In this document: positions 1 to 5,841 of the stretch, piece after piece
Numbering within the stretch: the stretch's first letter is position 1
How the letters are laid out: every line of letters begins with the position of its first letter
Assembly: GCA_947177695.1 (NCBI GenBank)
Contig: CAMWVO010000061.1
Location: forward strand, 1 to 8,372
DNA: 8,372 bases
Direction: 5' to 3'
From: an uncultured Clostridia bacterium
Lineage (GTDB): Bacteria; Bacillota; Clostridia; Oscillospirales; Ruminococcaceae
Program-made: the position numbers and the translations under genes
The notes under the pieces: generated by a model
The model's database searches: none
Seen by the model: only the letters and a program-made list of their open reading frames with translations
What the model was told of the DNA's origin: nothing

Positions 1-72
1 CCCGTTAGGGTCGCAAGACGCGGTTGATAGCTTCTTAAAACGGACGCGGTATCCTGTCTGTTGTAAAAGCTG
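1..72 (+). pseudogene. thiD: corrupted upstream part of thiD reading frame
   Basis: Frame 1 of this stretch continues the ThiD protein upstream of the clean open frame. It reads approximately P-V-R-V-A-R-R-G-stop-stop-L-L-K-T-D-A-V-S-C-L-L-stop-K-L-V. ThiD enzymes at this point read like DPVMxAxSGdxLL, then an alpha helix, then the LPLAxVxTPNxPEAE strand. The match is therefore clear despite in-frame stops at 25-30 and 64-66. The stops at 25-30 are explained by one inserted T and one deleted G about six bases apart. The stop at 64-66 is one substitution from a lysine codon. Errors are confined to the first ~66 bases, which suggests poor sequence at a contig end, but true decay cannot be excluded. 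Confidence 0.6.
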
Positions 73-498
73 GTGCCCCTTGCGGCTGTGGCAACTCCCA
101 ACATTCCCGAAGCTGAGATACTGTCGGGCATGACTATCCGCACAAGAGAGGACATGGAGTCCGCCGCGAAAAAGATTGCCGAGGAAAATTCCTGCGCCGT
201 GCTTTTAAAGGGCGGACATTCTCTCAGCGACGCGGACGACGTTCTTTACAGCAACGGCGCGGCAAAATGGTTCAAGGGCAAACGTATTGACAACCCCAAC
301 ACCCACGGCACAGGCTGTACCCTGTCAAGCGCGATAGCGGCAAATCTTGCAAAGGGATTTTCCCTTGAGGAAGCCGTGGAAAGAGCCAAGGAGTACATTT
401 CCGAAGCCCTTGCCGCAATGCTGAACTTGGGAAAGGGAAGCGGTCCAATGAACCACGCTTTCGGTCTTGCGGGAAAATTTTCGGAAGAGAAAAACTGA
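73..498 (+). CDS. thiD: hydroxymethylpyrimidine/phosphomethylpyrimidine kinase ThiD, C-terminal part
   Basis: This is the C-terminal ~141 residues of ThiD, the cytoplasmic ribokinase-fold enzyme that phosphorylates HMP and then HMP-phosphate to HMP-pyrophosphate for thiamine synthesis. Visible landmarks are the TPNIPEAEILSGM strand-helix after the core sheet, the LLKGGH segment that leads into the ATP-binding half, and NTHGTGCTLSSAIAA near residues 77-91 of this piece. The last holds the GTGC anion-hole/catalytic loop of the family. Full-length ThiD is about 265 residues, so roughly the first half lies outside the window or in the damaged first 72 bases. The GTG at 73 is only the first possible start in the clean frame and is not believed to be the real one, because homology continues upstream. 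The stop is 23 bases before thiC, so the two are probably co-transcribed. Confidence 0.88.
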   Translation: MPLAAVATPNIPEAEILSGMTIRTREDMESAAKKIAEENSCAVLLKGGHSLSDADDVLYSNGAAKWFKGKRIDNPNTHGTGCTLSSAIAANLAKGFSLEEAVERAKEYISEALAAMLNLGKGSGPMNHAFGLAGKFSEEKN

Positions 499-521
499 AT
501 ACACAAAAGGAGAACTATAAA

Positions 522-1832
522 ATGAATACCCAAACATACAAAACACAAATGGAAGCCGCGCGGAAAGGCATTGTCACCCGCCAGCTGAAAACCGTTGCGG
601 AAAAGGAAAAGATGTCCGTGGAAGAGCTTATGCCGCTTGTTGCAAGCGGAAAGGTGGTTATTCCCGCAAACAGAAACCACGCCTGTATTGATCCCGAGGG
701 CGTTGGCTCTATGCTCCGCACGAAGATCAACGTTAATCTGGGAGTTTCCCGCGACTGCAAGGATTACGACATTGAGATGAAAAAAGTCATGTCCGCGGTA
801 GATCTGGGCGCGGAGGCTATCATGGACTTGTCCAGCCACGGCAACACCCAGCCGTTCCGCCAAAAGCTGACGACAGAGTGTCCCGCAATGATAGGAACCG
901 TTCCCGTGTACGACAGTGTTATCCATTATCAGCGAGACCTTGACACCCTTACCGCAAAGGATTTTATCGACGTTGTGCGTCTCCATGCGCAGGATGGCGT
1001 GGACTTCGTTACTCTCCACTGCGGCATCACCCGCAAGACCATCGACCAGATACGCAAGCACAAGCGGAAGATGAATATAGTCTCCCGCGGCGGTTCGCTA
1101 GTTTTCGCGTGGATGTGCATGACAGGCGAGGAAAACCCTTTCTACGAATACTATGACGAAATTCTCGACATTTGCAGGGAGTACGACGTTACCGTCTCTT
1201 TGGGGGACGCCTGCCGTCCCGGCTGTCTTGCGGACGCAACCGACGTCTGCCAGATAGAGGAGCTTGTCCGTCTGGGAGAGCTTACCAAGCGCGCATGGGA
1301 AAAGGACGTTCAGGTCATGGTGGAGGGTCCGGGACACGTCCCCATGGATCAGATCGCGGCTAATATGAAAGTCCAGCAGACAATATGCATGGGCGCGCCT
1401 TTCTATGTTCTCGGACCTCTTGTTACGGACATTGCCCCCGGCTACGACCACATCACGGGCGCTATCGGCGGGGCGATCGCCGCAATGAACGGAGCGGCTT
1501 TCCTGTGCTACGTTACCCCTGCGGAGCATCTGGCTCTGCCCAATGTTGAGGACGTTAAGCAGGGCATTATCGCAAGCAGGATAGCTGCTCATGCCGCGGA
1601 TATCGCAAAGGGAGTACGGGGCGCAAGGGACATTGACGACCGCATGGGAGACGCCCGCCGCGCTCTGGACTGGGAAGCACAGTGGGAATGCGCCCTTGAC
1701 CCCGAAACCGCCAAAGCAATCAGAGCCGACCGTTCTCCCGAACACGACGACACCTGTTCAATGTGCGGAAAATTCTGCGCGGTGCGGAGCATGAACAAGG
1801 CTCTGAACGGTGAACACATTGATATTCTTTGA
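522..1832 (+). CDS. thiC: phosphomethylpyrimidine synthase ThiC
   Basis: ThiC is a radical-SAM enzyme that rearranges aminoimidazole ribotide into HMP-phosphate, the pyrimidine precursor of thiamine. The 436-residue length fits the short form that lacks the long N-terminal domain of the E. coli protein (about 630 residues). Diagnostic blocks in order: VNLGVSRDC (~72), MDLSSHGNT (~101), TLHCGI, SRGGS, SLGDACRPGC (~226), EGPGHVP (~268), LGPLVTDIAPGYDHITGAIG (~296) and YVTPAEHLALP (~330). The C-terminal 4Fe-4S cluster cysteines are C412, C415 and C419. Their spacing is CX2CX3C rather than the CX2CX4C of E. coli; from memory this is usual in short ThiC. The ATG at 522 is supported by AAAAGGAG at 505-512. 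Together with upstream thiD it supplies HMP-PP. Any TPP riboswitch would lie upstream of the window. Confidence 0.97.
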   Translation: MNTQTYKTQMEAARKGIVTRQLKTVAEKEKMSVEELMPLVASGKVVIPANRNHACIDPEGVGSMLRTKINVNLGVSRDCKDYDIEMKKVMSAVDLGAEAIMDLSSHGNTQPFRQKLTTECPAMIGTVPVYDSVIHYQRDLDTLTAKDFIDVVRLHAQDGVDFVTLHCGITRKTIDQIRKHKRKMNIVSRGGSLVFAWMCMTGEENPFYEYYDEILDICREYDVTVSLGDACRPGCLADATDVCQIEELVRLGELTKRAWEKDVQVMVEGPGHVPMDQIAANMKVQQTICMGAPFYVLGPLVTDIAPGYDHITGAIGGAIAAMNGAAFLCYVTPAEHLALPNVEDVKQGIIASRIAAHAADIAKGVRGARDIDDRMGDARRALDWEAQWECALDPETAKAIRADRSPEHDDTCSMCGKFCAVRSMNKALNGEHIDIL

Positions 1833-1846
1833 CTTTACTTAACGCA

Positions 1847-1885
1847 AAAACCGTGCCGTTCGGTTTCGGCACGGTTTTGTTTTTA
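1847..1885. terminator. bidirectional intrinsic terminator between thiC and the 163-aa gene
   Basis: A perfect 12-bp stem, AAAACCGTGCCG (1847-1858) with CGGCACGGTTTT (1867-1878), encloses the 8-base loop TTCGGTTT. On the + strand it is followed by GTTTTTA, and on the - strand by a T-run complementary to the A-run at 1846-1850. It starts 14 bases after the thiC stop. On the other strand it follows within a few bases of the stop codon of the convergent gene (TAA, complement of 1883-1885), so it can end both transcripts. Confidence 0.93.
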
Positions 1886-2374
1886 CGAAAATTCGGCTTG
1901 ACTTCTGCGGTAGCTGTCGTTGTCCTTTTGAGCAAGTTCGCTTTGGACTTCCGCAAGCTGCTTCCGGAGCTTCGCGGCTTCCTCCTCGGACGCGGAACGA
2001 AGCTGCTGTTCAAGGCGTTCGGCTTTTTCTCTGAGCCGTTTCAGTTCCCTGTCCACCTTGTCGGTATTGCAGGTGCATTCCTCCGATTCGGATTTTTCCT
2101 TTTCGGGTTTCTCCGCCTTGTCTGCCTTATCGGACTTGTCGGATTTGTCAGACTTGTTCGGGTCGTCGAACTTTATTTCGGGATCGCCGTTTTCGTCCTG
2201 CTCCATGCTGTAGAGCCCGATAGGTTCGTCCTTTTCGGATGGGACGTATTCGTCCCGCTTAACGCCGCGGCTGCTTTCCTCGGCGGGGATTTCCTCCGGC
2301 TTTTTCGGAGCGGTTCGGGCGGCTTCCCCTACCTGCCGCATGATATCAATTCCGACACTGCTTTCGACCTTCAT
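1883..2374 (-). CDS. hypothetical charged coiled-coil protein (163 aa)
   Basis: Function unknown. There is no signal peptide or membrane segment, so it is probably cytoplasmic. Residues 1-20 (MKVESSVGIDIMRQVGEAAR) look like a short amphipathic helix. Residues 40-72 include DEYVPSEKDEPIGLYSM and NGDPEIKFDDP, a block I recall seeing in uncharacterised Ruminococcus-type proteins. Residues 74-99 are a low-complexity KSDK/ADK/EKPEK linker. A Cys pair lies at C100 and C102 in CTCNTDKVDRE, and residues 104-150 show heptad-like leucines (L111, L114, L121, L125), suggesting a coiled coil and oligomerisation. The ATG at 2374 is backed by GAAAGGGGGT at 2390-2381. It is transcribed divergently from the sigma factor gene and convergently with thiC. 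Membership of a real protein family is likely; its role is not assignable from sequence. Confidence 0.85.
   Translation of the reverse strand: MKVESSVGIDIMRQVGEAARTAPKKPEEIPAEESSRGVKRDEYVPSEKDEPIGLYSMEQDENGDPEIKFDDPNKSDKSDKSDKADKAEKPEKEKSESEECTCNTDKVDRELKRLREKAERLEQQLRSASEEEAAKLRKQLAEVQSELAQKDNDSYRRSQAEFS
2111..2160. repeat. short in-frame tandem repeats encoding the SDK/ADK linker
   Basis: Degenerate 9-base units of the type CGGACTTGT, CGGATTTGT and CAGACTTGT follow one another. On the - strand they encode consecutive S-D-K and A-D-K tripeptides, residues ~74-90 of the 163-aa protein. The unit length is a multiple of three, so gain or loss of copies would change only the linker length. Confidence 0.6.
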
Positions 2375-2394
2375 GGCAACACCCCCTTTCTGTT

Positions 2395-2420
2395 ATTCAT
2401 TCTATCACAATAGAATGAAT
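2395..2420. promoter_or_regulatory. perfect 11-bp inverted repeat, candidate operator
   Basis: ATTCATTCTAT (2395-2405) and ATAGAATGAAT (2410-2420) form a perfect 11-bp dyad around CACA. It lies across the -10 box and most of the -35/-10 spacer of the leftward promoter, the usual place for a repressor site. A weaker rightward promoter for the sigma gene could overlap it too: ATCACA at 2404-2409, 18 bases, then TATAAA at 2428-2433. It is AT-rich and has no T-run, so it is not a terminator. The binding protein is unknown and is not obviously encoded here. Confidence 0.6.
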
Positions 2421-2427
2421 ATGTCAA
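2399..2427 (-). promoter_or_regulatory. sigma-A type promoter of the 163-aa gene
   Basis: On the - strand, a perfect -35 TTGACA (2427-2422) is followed after exactly 17 bases by TAGAAT (2404-2399), a five-of-six -10 box. The -10 is preceded by TGA, giving an extended TGn element. Transcription would start near 2392, leaving a leader of only about 18 bases that is almost entirely the ribosome binding site (2390-2381). This is the best-matching promoter in the window. Confidence 0.75.
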
Positions 2428-2460
2428 TATAAAGCCGCAAATTTTGCGAAAAATAAAATC

Positions 2461-2476
2461 AAAGCGCAAGCTTTTT
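2461..2476 (+). other. small GCAA-loop hairpin in the sigma factor leader
   Basis: AAAGC (2461-2465) and GCTTT (2470-2474) pair around GCAA, a stable GNRA tetraloop, with two further T residues following. With five base pairs it is too weak to call a terminator. It sits about 40 bases before the sigma start codon in the 143-base divergent intergenic region. It may be only local structure. Confidence 0.3.
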
Positions 2477-2517
2477 CCTCTGAAACCGTACTTAATAAGT
2501 GAAAGGGGGTCAGCATT

Positions 2518-3066
2518 ATGGACGACAGCAGCATAATCTCTCTGTTTCTGTCACGCTCCGAGGAGGCTGTCCGCGAGACAAAGATCAAATACGGACGGAT
2601 AGTTTTCTCTGTTGCAATGCATATTTTGGGCTGTGAAGCCGACGCGGAGGAATGTGAAAACGACGCTTACATGGCGGCATGGAACAGTATTCCTCCCGAA
2701 AAGCCAAGGAATTTCAGGGCGTTCCTGCTGAAGCTGGCGCGTAATCAGGCTCTGAAAAAATACGAGTACCTCACTGCGGAAAAGCGCAATCCCAACGCGG
2801 CAGTGTCCCTTGAGGAGCTGGGAGAGTGCGCCTCGGACGAGGGCGCGGAGATACGTTACACCGACGGAGAGCTTGCAGATACCATCAACCGTTTTCTTGC
2901 CGATATCGGCGAGGAGAACCGCAGGGTGTTCATGCTCAGGTACTGGTACTTCATGCCCGTCAAGGACATCTGCGAAAGGTGCGGCATAAGCAAGAGCAAG
3001 GCGGAATCAATGCTGTTCCGCATGAGAAAAAAGCTGAAAAAATTTCTGGAGGAGGAAGGGCTTTGA
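2518..3066 (+). CDS. ECF-family RNA polymerase sigma factor
   Basis: This 182-residue alternative sigma factor has the ECF layout of domains 2 and 4 only. Domain 2 spans about residues 15-85, with AEECENDAYMAAWNSIPPEKPRNF covering conserved region 2.2 to 2.4 and FRAFLLKLARNQALKKY ending it. A variable acidic linker follows (~90-118). Domain 4 spans ~119-178, with a helix-turn-helix at MPVKDICERCGISKSKAESMLFRMRKKL (~146-173). It would direct polymerase to a small regulon when released by its anti-sigma partner. The ATG at 2518 is preceded by AAAGGGGGT at 2502-2510 with 7 bases of spacing. The stop overlaps the start of the next gene, indicating a coupled pair. ECF sigma factors usually activate their own promoter, but I see no convincing ECF-type -35/-10 pair upstream. 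The target regulon cannot be read from the window. Confidence 0.93.
   Translation: MDDSSIISLFLSRSEEAVRETKIKYGRIVFSVAMHILGCEADAEECENDAYMAAWNSIPPEKPRNFRAFLLKLARNQALKKYEYLTAEKRNPNAAVSLEELGECASDEGAEIRYTDGELADTINRFLADIGEENRRVFMLRYWYFMPVKDICERCGISKSKAESMLFRMRKKLKKFLEEEGL
3048..3065 (+). promoter_or_regulatory. RBS and TTG start that fix the anti-sigma gene start
   Basis: GGAGGAGG at 3048-3055 is followed seven bases later by TTG at 3063-3065, which overlaps the sigma TGA (3064-3066) as TTGA. The nearest in-frame ATG (3087) has only a weak AGGG-like site before it and would remove the N-terminal NKNEIGK. TTG is therefore preferred, and it gives stop-start coupling with the sigma gene. Confidence 0.75.
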
Positions 3067-5003
3067 ACAAAAATGAAATAGGGAAAATGATTTCCCTTGC
3101 GGACGACAGCTACATCGAGGAAATGTTCACCACAAGGCTGTACGAGCGTAAGCATCACGGCGCGGCGTGGATAGCTGCCGCGGCGGCTGTTGCCATAGCA
3201 GTGGGAGCGGCGGGCATCGCCCTTAACTCGTCGGACAGCGACAAGATCATCACAGATATACAGGAAATACTTACCGAGACCGAAACGGACACCTCCGCTC
3301 TTGAAAGTGTGGTGACAACGCAGACCTGGAGTTACCGCACGAACAACAGAGACTATTTTAAAGCCAAATCCGACGACTCGGCTGAATTTTATTACGGTCT
3401 GCTTGAAAGGTATATGGACTTTACGTCGGACGGTCCCGTGTACCGCTTTACACCCGAATATCTGGACGGGATACTCCGCTTTGAACGGAACGATTTCCTC
3501 AATATAGAGGGCGGCTTACAGTGTGACGAGAACGGCGTTCCCCTGTATGCGGGCATAAGGCTGTTTAACGACGACACGGAAAACCTGCCTATGGTACACA
3601 TGGTATTTTATAAGGATAACAGCCATTTTGCTGACTTTGACAAAAGCCTGTACACTTCAGAAATATACGGCGACACCGAGCTTTACGGCTTCGATCTTTC
3701 CGAGAAAAAGGACGGCAGCAAGCTAATGGCGTGCTGGAGATACGGCGACACCAATTATATGTTTACATCAAGAGGTCTTGACTGCGACAAGTTTATTAAG
3801 ATAATCTCGCCCTATATTGAATTTTACAGCAAGGGCGATTTTAACCTTATGTACCGCGACTATTTTACCCTTGACAGCTTCGACCTGAACAGCAAGGGAA
3901 CTGTAAAATCGGCTTCCTATGACAAAGGCACTTCGGAGATGAACAACAGCAGTGTGTTTGCGGGATACGTTCCCGACTATACTCCGCTTGCCGGACTGCA
4001 TTATGCGGAATCCTCGGATAATTATAACGAGGTAAGCATTAACGGCGAGGCTATATATCGGCGGTATGATGTATTCTATTTGGAAAACGGAAGTTATGAC
4101 GGCAAGGAAAAAAGCTTGATTTCCTTGGCTTATGTATGGGGAGAGAATCCGCTTTCGGATATGACAAACGATTTTCCTGTTATCCCGTTAGATGAGATAA
4201 CTCCCGAAAAGCTTGACGAGATAATGATCGGGGGAGGAGAGCGGGAACACCACAGTTTTATTATCCCCGTGAAGGATTTCACCATTACCGTAATGGCAGC
4301 CAGTGAGCATGGGCAGCTTTTTGAAGTCATCGACACAATCAGAAGTCATAGCGGAAAGACCAAACAGCTCACTCTTTCCGAGGCTAACACAAATACGCCT
4401 TTCGCGGGATATGTTCCGCAGGCTTCGTCGATAGGCGGGCTGAACTTCGTGAGAGCAATAAAGGAAGATACAGTGCCGTTACGGCTTCAGTTACAGTACC
4501 GCGGAAAGGAAAACGACTTTGATAAAGCTTATACGGAATATGTTCACCTTTATTACTATAATGAGCGCGAGATCGGAGACAGAGCGGTCAGACCGATAGT
4601 CAGCCTTGAAGATATCACTGTCGAAAAGCTTGAAGAGATAAAGTACTTCGGAAACAGCCATGAAACCAAGCACAGCTTTTATGTGACGGTATCGGATTTC
4701 TTTATTCGCGTGGAGGCTCTCTGCTCAAGCGAAAAGCTAATAGAGTTTTTCGAGAATATGCCAAACTATAAAGCTTTGAAAAATTCCGACGAAATAAACA
4801 GTCAGACGGTAACCGTAAGCACGGAAGCTGCGGGCAATGATGACGACATGGTTATTTTCGACGGCAGGGTGTATTATCGTTCAATGCTGTCGGAGGAAAC
4901 CCTTGAATGGCTCGACTGGTACAACTCGGCGTCAAAGGAGGAGCAGGATTCGGTAAGCTATGTTCCGCCAGAGCTGCTGACCTTTCTTGAATATTCGTTC
5001 TGA
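3063..5003 (+). CDS. probable membrane anti-sigma factor with duplicated extracytoplasmic module
   Basis: With the TTG start the protein has 646 residues. Residues 1-32 are cytoplasmic and include SLADDSYIEEMF, which resembles the short sigma-facing segment of clostridial anti-sigma proteins. One membrane helix spans ~33-54 (AAWIAAAAAVAIAVGAAGIA), placing the remaining ~590 residues outside. After an acidic, Thr-rich stalk (~58-85) comes a first region (~95-290) whose end (WRYGDTNYMFTSRGLDCDKF) resembles DUF4367-like domains. Two tandem copies of a ~148-residue module follow: FAGYVP at 299 and 447, DEITPEKLDEI at 377 matching EDITVEKLEEI at 516, and HHSFIIPVKDF at 396 matching KHSFYVTVSDF at 536. 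The C-terminus carries WLDWYN (616-621) and SYVPPEL. Coupling to the ECF gene supports the anti-sigma role. No zinc-binding HxxxCxxC motif is seen, so it is not a ZAS-type anti-sigma. The signal sensed is unknown. Confidence 0.8.
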   Translation: MNKNEIGKMISLADDSYIEEMFTTRLYERKHHGAAWIAAAAAVAIAVGAAGIALNSSDSDKIITDIQEILTETETDTSALESVVTTQTWSYRTNNRDYFKAKSDDSAEFYYGLLERYMDFTSDGPVYRFTPEYLDGILRFERNDFLNIEGGLQCDENGVPLYAGIRLFNDDTENLPMVHMVFYKDNSHFADFDKSLYTSEIYGDTELYGFDLSEKKDGSKLMACWRYGDTNYMFTSRGLDCDKFIKIISPYIEFYSKGDFNLMYRDYFTLDSFDLNSKGTVKSASYDKGTSEMNNSSVFAGYVPDYTPLAGLHYAESSDNYNEVSINGEAIYRRYDVFYLENGSYDGKEKSLISLAYVWGENPLSDMTNDFPVIPLDEITPEKLDEIMIGGGEREHHSFIIPVKDFTITVMAASEHGQLFEVIDTIRSHSGKTKQLTLSEANTNTPFAGYVPQASSIGGLNFVRAIKEDTVPLRLQLQYRGKENDFDKAYTEYVHLYYYNEREIGDRAVRPIVSLEDITVEKLEEIKYFGNSHETKHSFYVTVSDFFIRVEALCSSEKLIEFFENMPNYKALKNSDEINSQTVTVSTEAAGNDDDMVIFDGRVYYRSMLSEETLEWLDWYNSASKEEQDSVSYVPPELLTFLEYSF

Positions 5004-5012
5004 GACGAAAAA

Positions 5013-5049
5013 ATACCCGATACGGAGCTTACCGTATCGGGTATCGTTT
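5013..5049. terminator. bidirectional intrinsic terminator between anti-sigma gene and secreted paralog array
   Basis: A perfect 13-bp stem, ATACCCGATACGG (5013-5025) with CCGTATCGGGTAT (5032-5044), closes the loop AGCTTA. On the + strand it is followed by CGTTTTA, and on the - strand by a run of five T (complement of 5008-5012). It lies 9 bases after the anti-sigma stop (5003) and 13 bases beyond the stop of the convergent gene (5058), so it serves both transcription units. Confidence 0.92.
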
Positions 5050-5057
5050 TAGTGTAA

Positions 5058-5825
5058 TCAGCTGAGTTTGTCAAGAAGATCCACAAGTTCGTCCATGTCG
5101 GCTTCCTTGTATTCCTTAGGGATCTTAAACTCCGAAGCGTCGGCAGAGTAGGAGAGCTTTATGCAGTAAAAATCACCGCCAACGCCCATCGCAATGGGAG
5201 TACCTTTTTCATTGAACAGGTATCCCATCGAACCGAATTCTTTGCTTTCAAATTCTTCATAATAGTAGGTCTTGTCGTCGCTTTTGAACTTGAAGAACTT
5301 GCCCTTGGCATCGGCTTTAACGTCGGGGTCGAGAGCGTCCGCTATAGCCAGATAGCCGTATTCGGGCGTGTAGTCGCTGGACATATCCGTGCTGATCTTG
5401 AGCTTATCCTCAACGATAAGCATTGTTTCGTTGTCCTTGTCGGCATAGAGAACAATGTTAACGGGCATATCCTTGTCGTATGAAACGATCTTGAACTTGT
5501 CGTCCTTGCGAGCCGCAGCAAGTATTGATTCCTTGTTTATCATGTAGAAAGAAAATTCCGAGCCGTCCTTGCTAAGCTTTGTGTCGATCTTGTCAACAAA
5601 CTTCTTGGTTCTTGATTTGCTGTATGTAACGGTATTCTTGGCTTCCTTTTCGCTGTATTTTTCCAGCCATTTGATGTATTTGGAATTGTATTTTGCTGTT
5701 GTCAGAGCCTTTGTCTCGCTCCAGACGGATTTCTTTTCAGCCGCGGATACAGGCGCCGCAGCCACTGTCAGGCATATAGCCGCAGCAGCAATTACCGCGG
5801 CGATTTTTTTGAGTTTTCCAAACAT
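5058..5825 (-). CDS. secreted paralog 1 of 4 (unknown function, 255 aa)
   Basis: This is the last and most divergent gene of a four-copy array. A Sec signal peptide covers residues 1-28: MFGKLKK, an alanine-rich core, then PVSA before AEKK. The mature N-terminus carries the family block SVWSETKALTTAKYNSKY (33-50) and KSRTKKF (70-76). Here WAEKYSAKE is replaced by WLEKYSEKE. The central part (~80-172) is unlike the other copies. The C-terminal block runs KGKFFKFKSDDKTYYYEEFE (174-193), GYLFNEKGTPIAM, C221 in FYCIKLSY, and FKIPKEY (233-239). It also has an acidic extension EADMDELVDLLDKLS that the others lack. The start is set by GGAGGT (5837-5832), only 16 bases after the stop of paralog 2. 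The strand-rich C-terminal pattern ending in IPKGY-like sequence is reminiscent of LolA-like/DUF6612-type lipid-binding folds, but this is inference only. Confidence 0.87.
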   Translation of the reverse strand: MFGKLKKIAAVIAAAAICLTVAAAPVSAAEKKSVWSETKALTTAKYNSKYIKWLEKYSEKEAKNTVTYSKSRTKKFVDKIDTKLSKDGSEFSFYMINKESILAAARKDDKFKIVSYDKDMPVNIVLYADKDNETMLIVEDKLKISTDMSSDYTPEYGYLAIADALDPDVKADAKGKFFKFKSDDKTYYYEEFESKEFGSMGYLFNEKGTPIAMGVGGDFYCIKLSYSADASEFKIPKEYKEADMDELVDLLDKLS

Positions 5826-5841
5826 AACAGTACCTCCGAAA

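Noticed and set aside
246..1061. 271-codon open frame on the - strand across thiD/thiC
   Set aside because: It is antisense to two well-identified enzymes, has no recognisable protein features, and arises from the biased third-codon positions of thiC.
1829..2413. 194-codon hydrophobic open frame on the + strand
   Set aside because: It runs through a strong terminator and is the antisense of the charged KSDK/coiled-coil gene, which explains its leucine/valine/phenylalanine richness. The opposite strand has a good promoter, RBS and terminator.
2482..2500. TGAAACC...CGTAC upstream of the sigma gene as an autoregulatory ECF promoter
   Set aside because: The -35-like TGAAAC and CGTA elements are next to each other instead of about 16 bases apart. 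Only a loose AAAC-GTA-AAT resemblance exists upstream of paralog 4, which is too weak to call.
2826..3062. 79-codon upstream extension of the anti-sigma frame inside the sigma gene
   Set aside because: It overlaps the conserved domain 4 of the sigma factor and has no N-terminal features. A strong RBS directly precedes the TTG at 3063.
5760..5825. Lipoprotein reading of the paralogs because of a Cys in the signal peptide (C18/C19)
   Set aside because: The residue before the Cys is Ile, Met or Leu rather than Gly, Ala or Ser, and the Cys sits mid-hydrophobic core. All four have a good AxA-type site (VSA or ASA before AEKK) further on.
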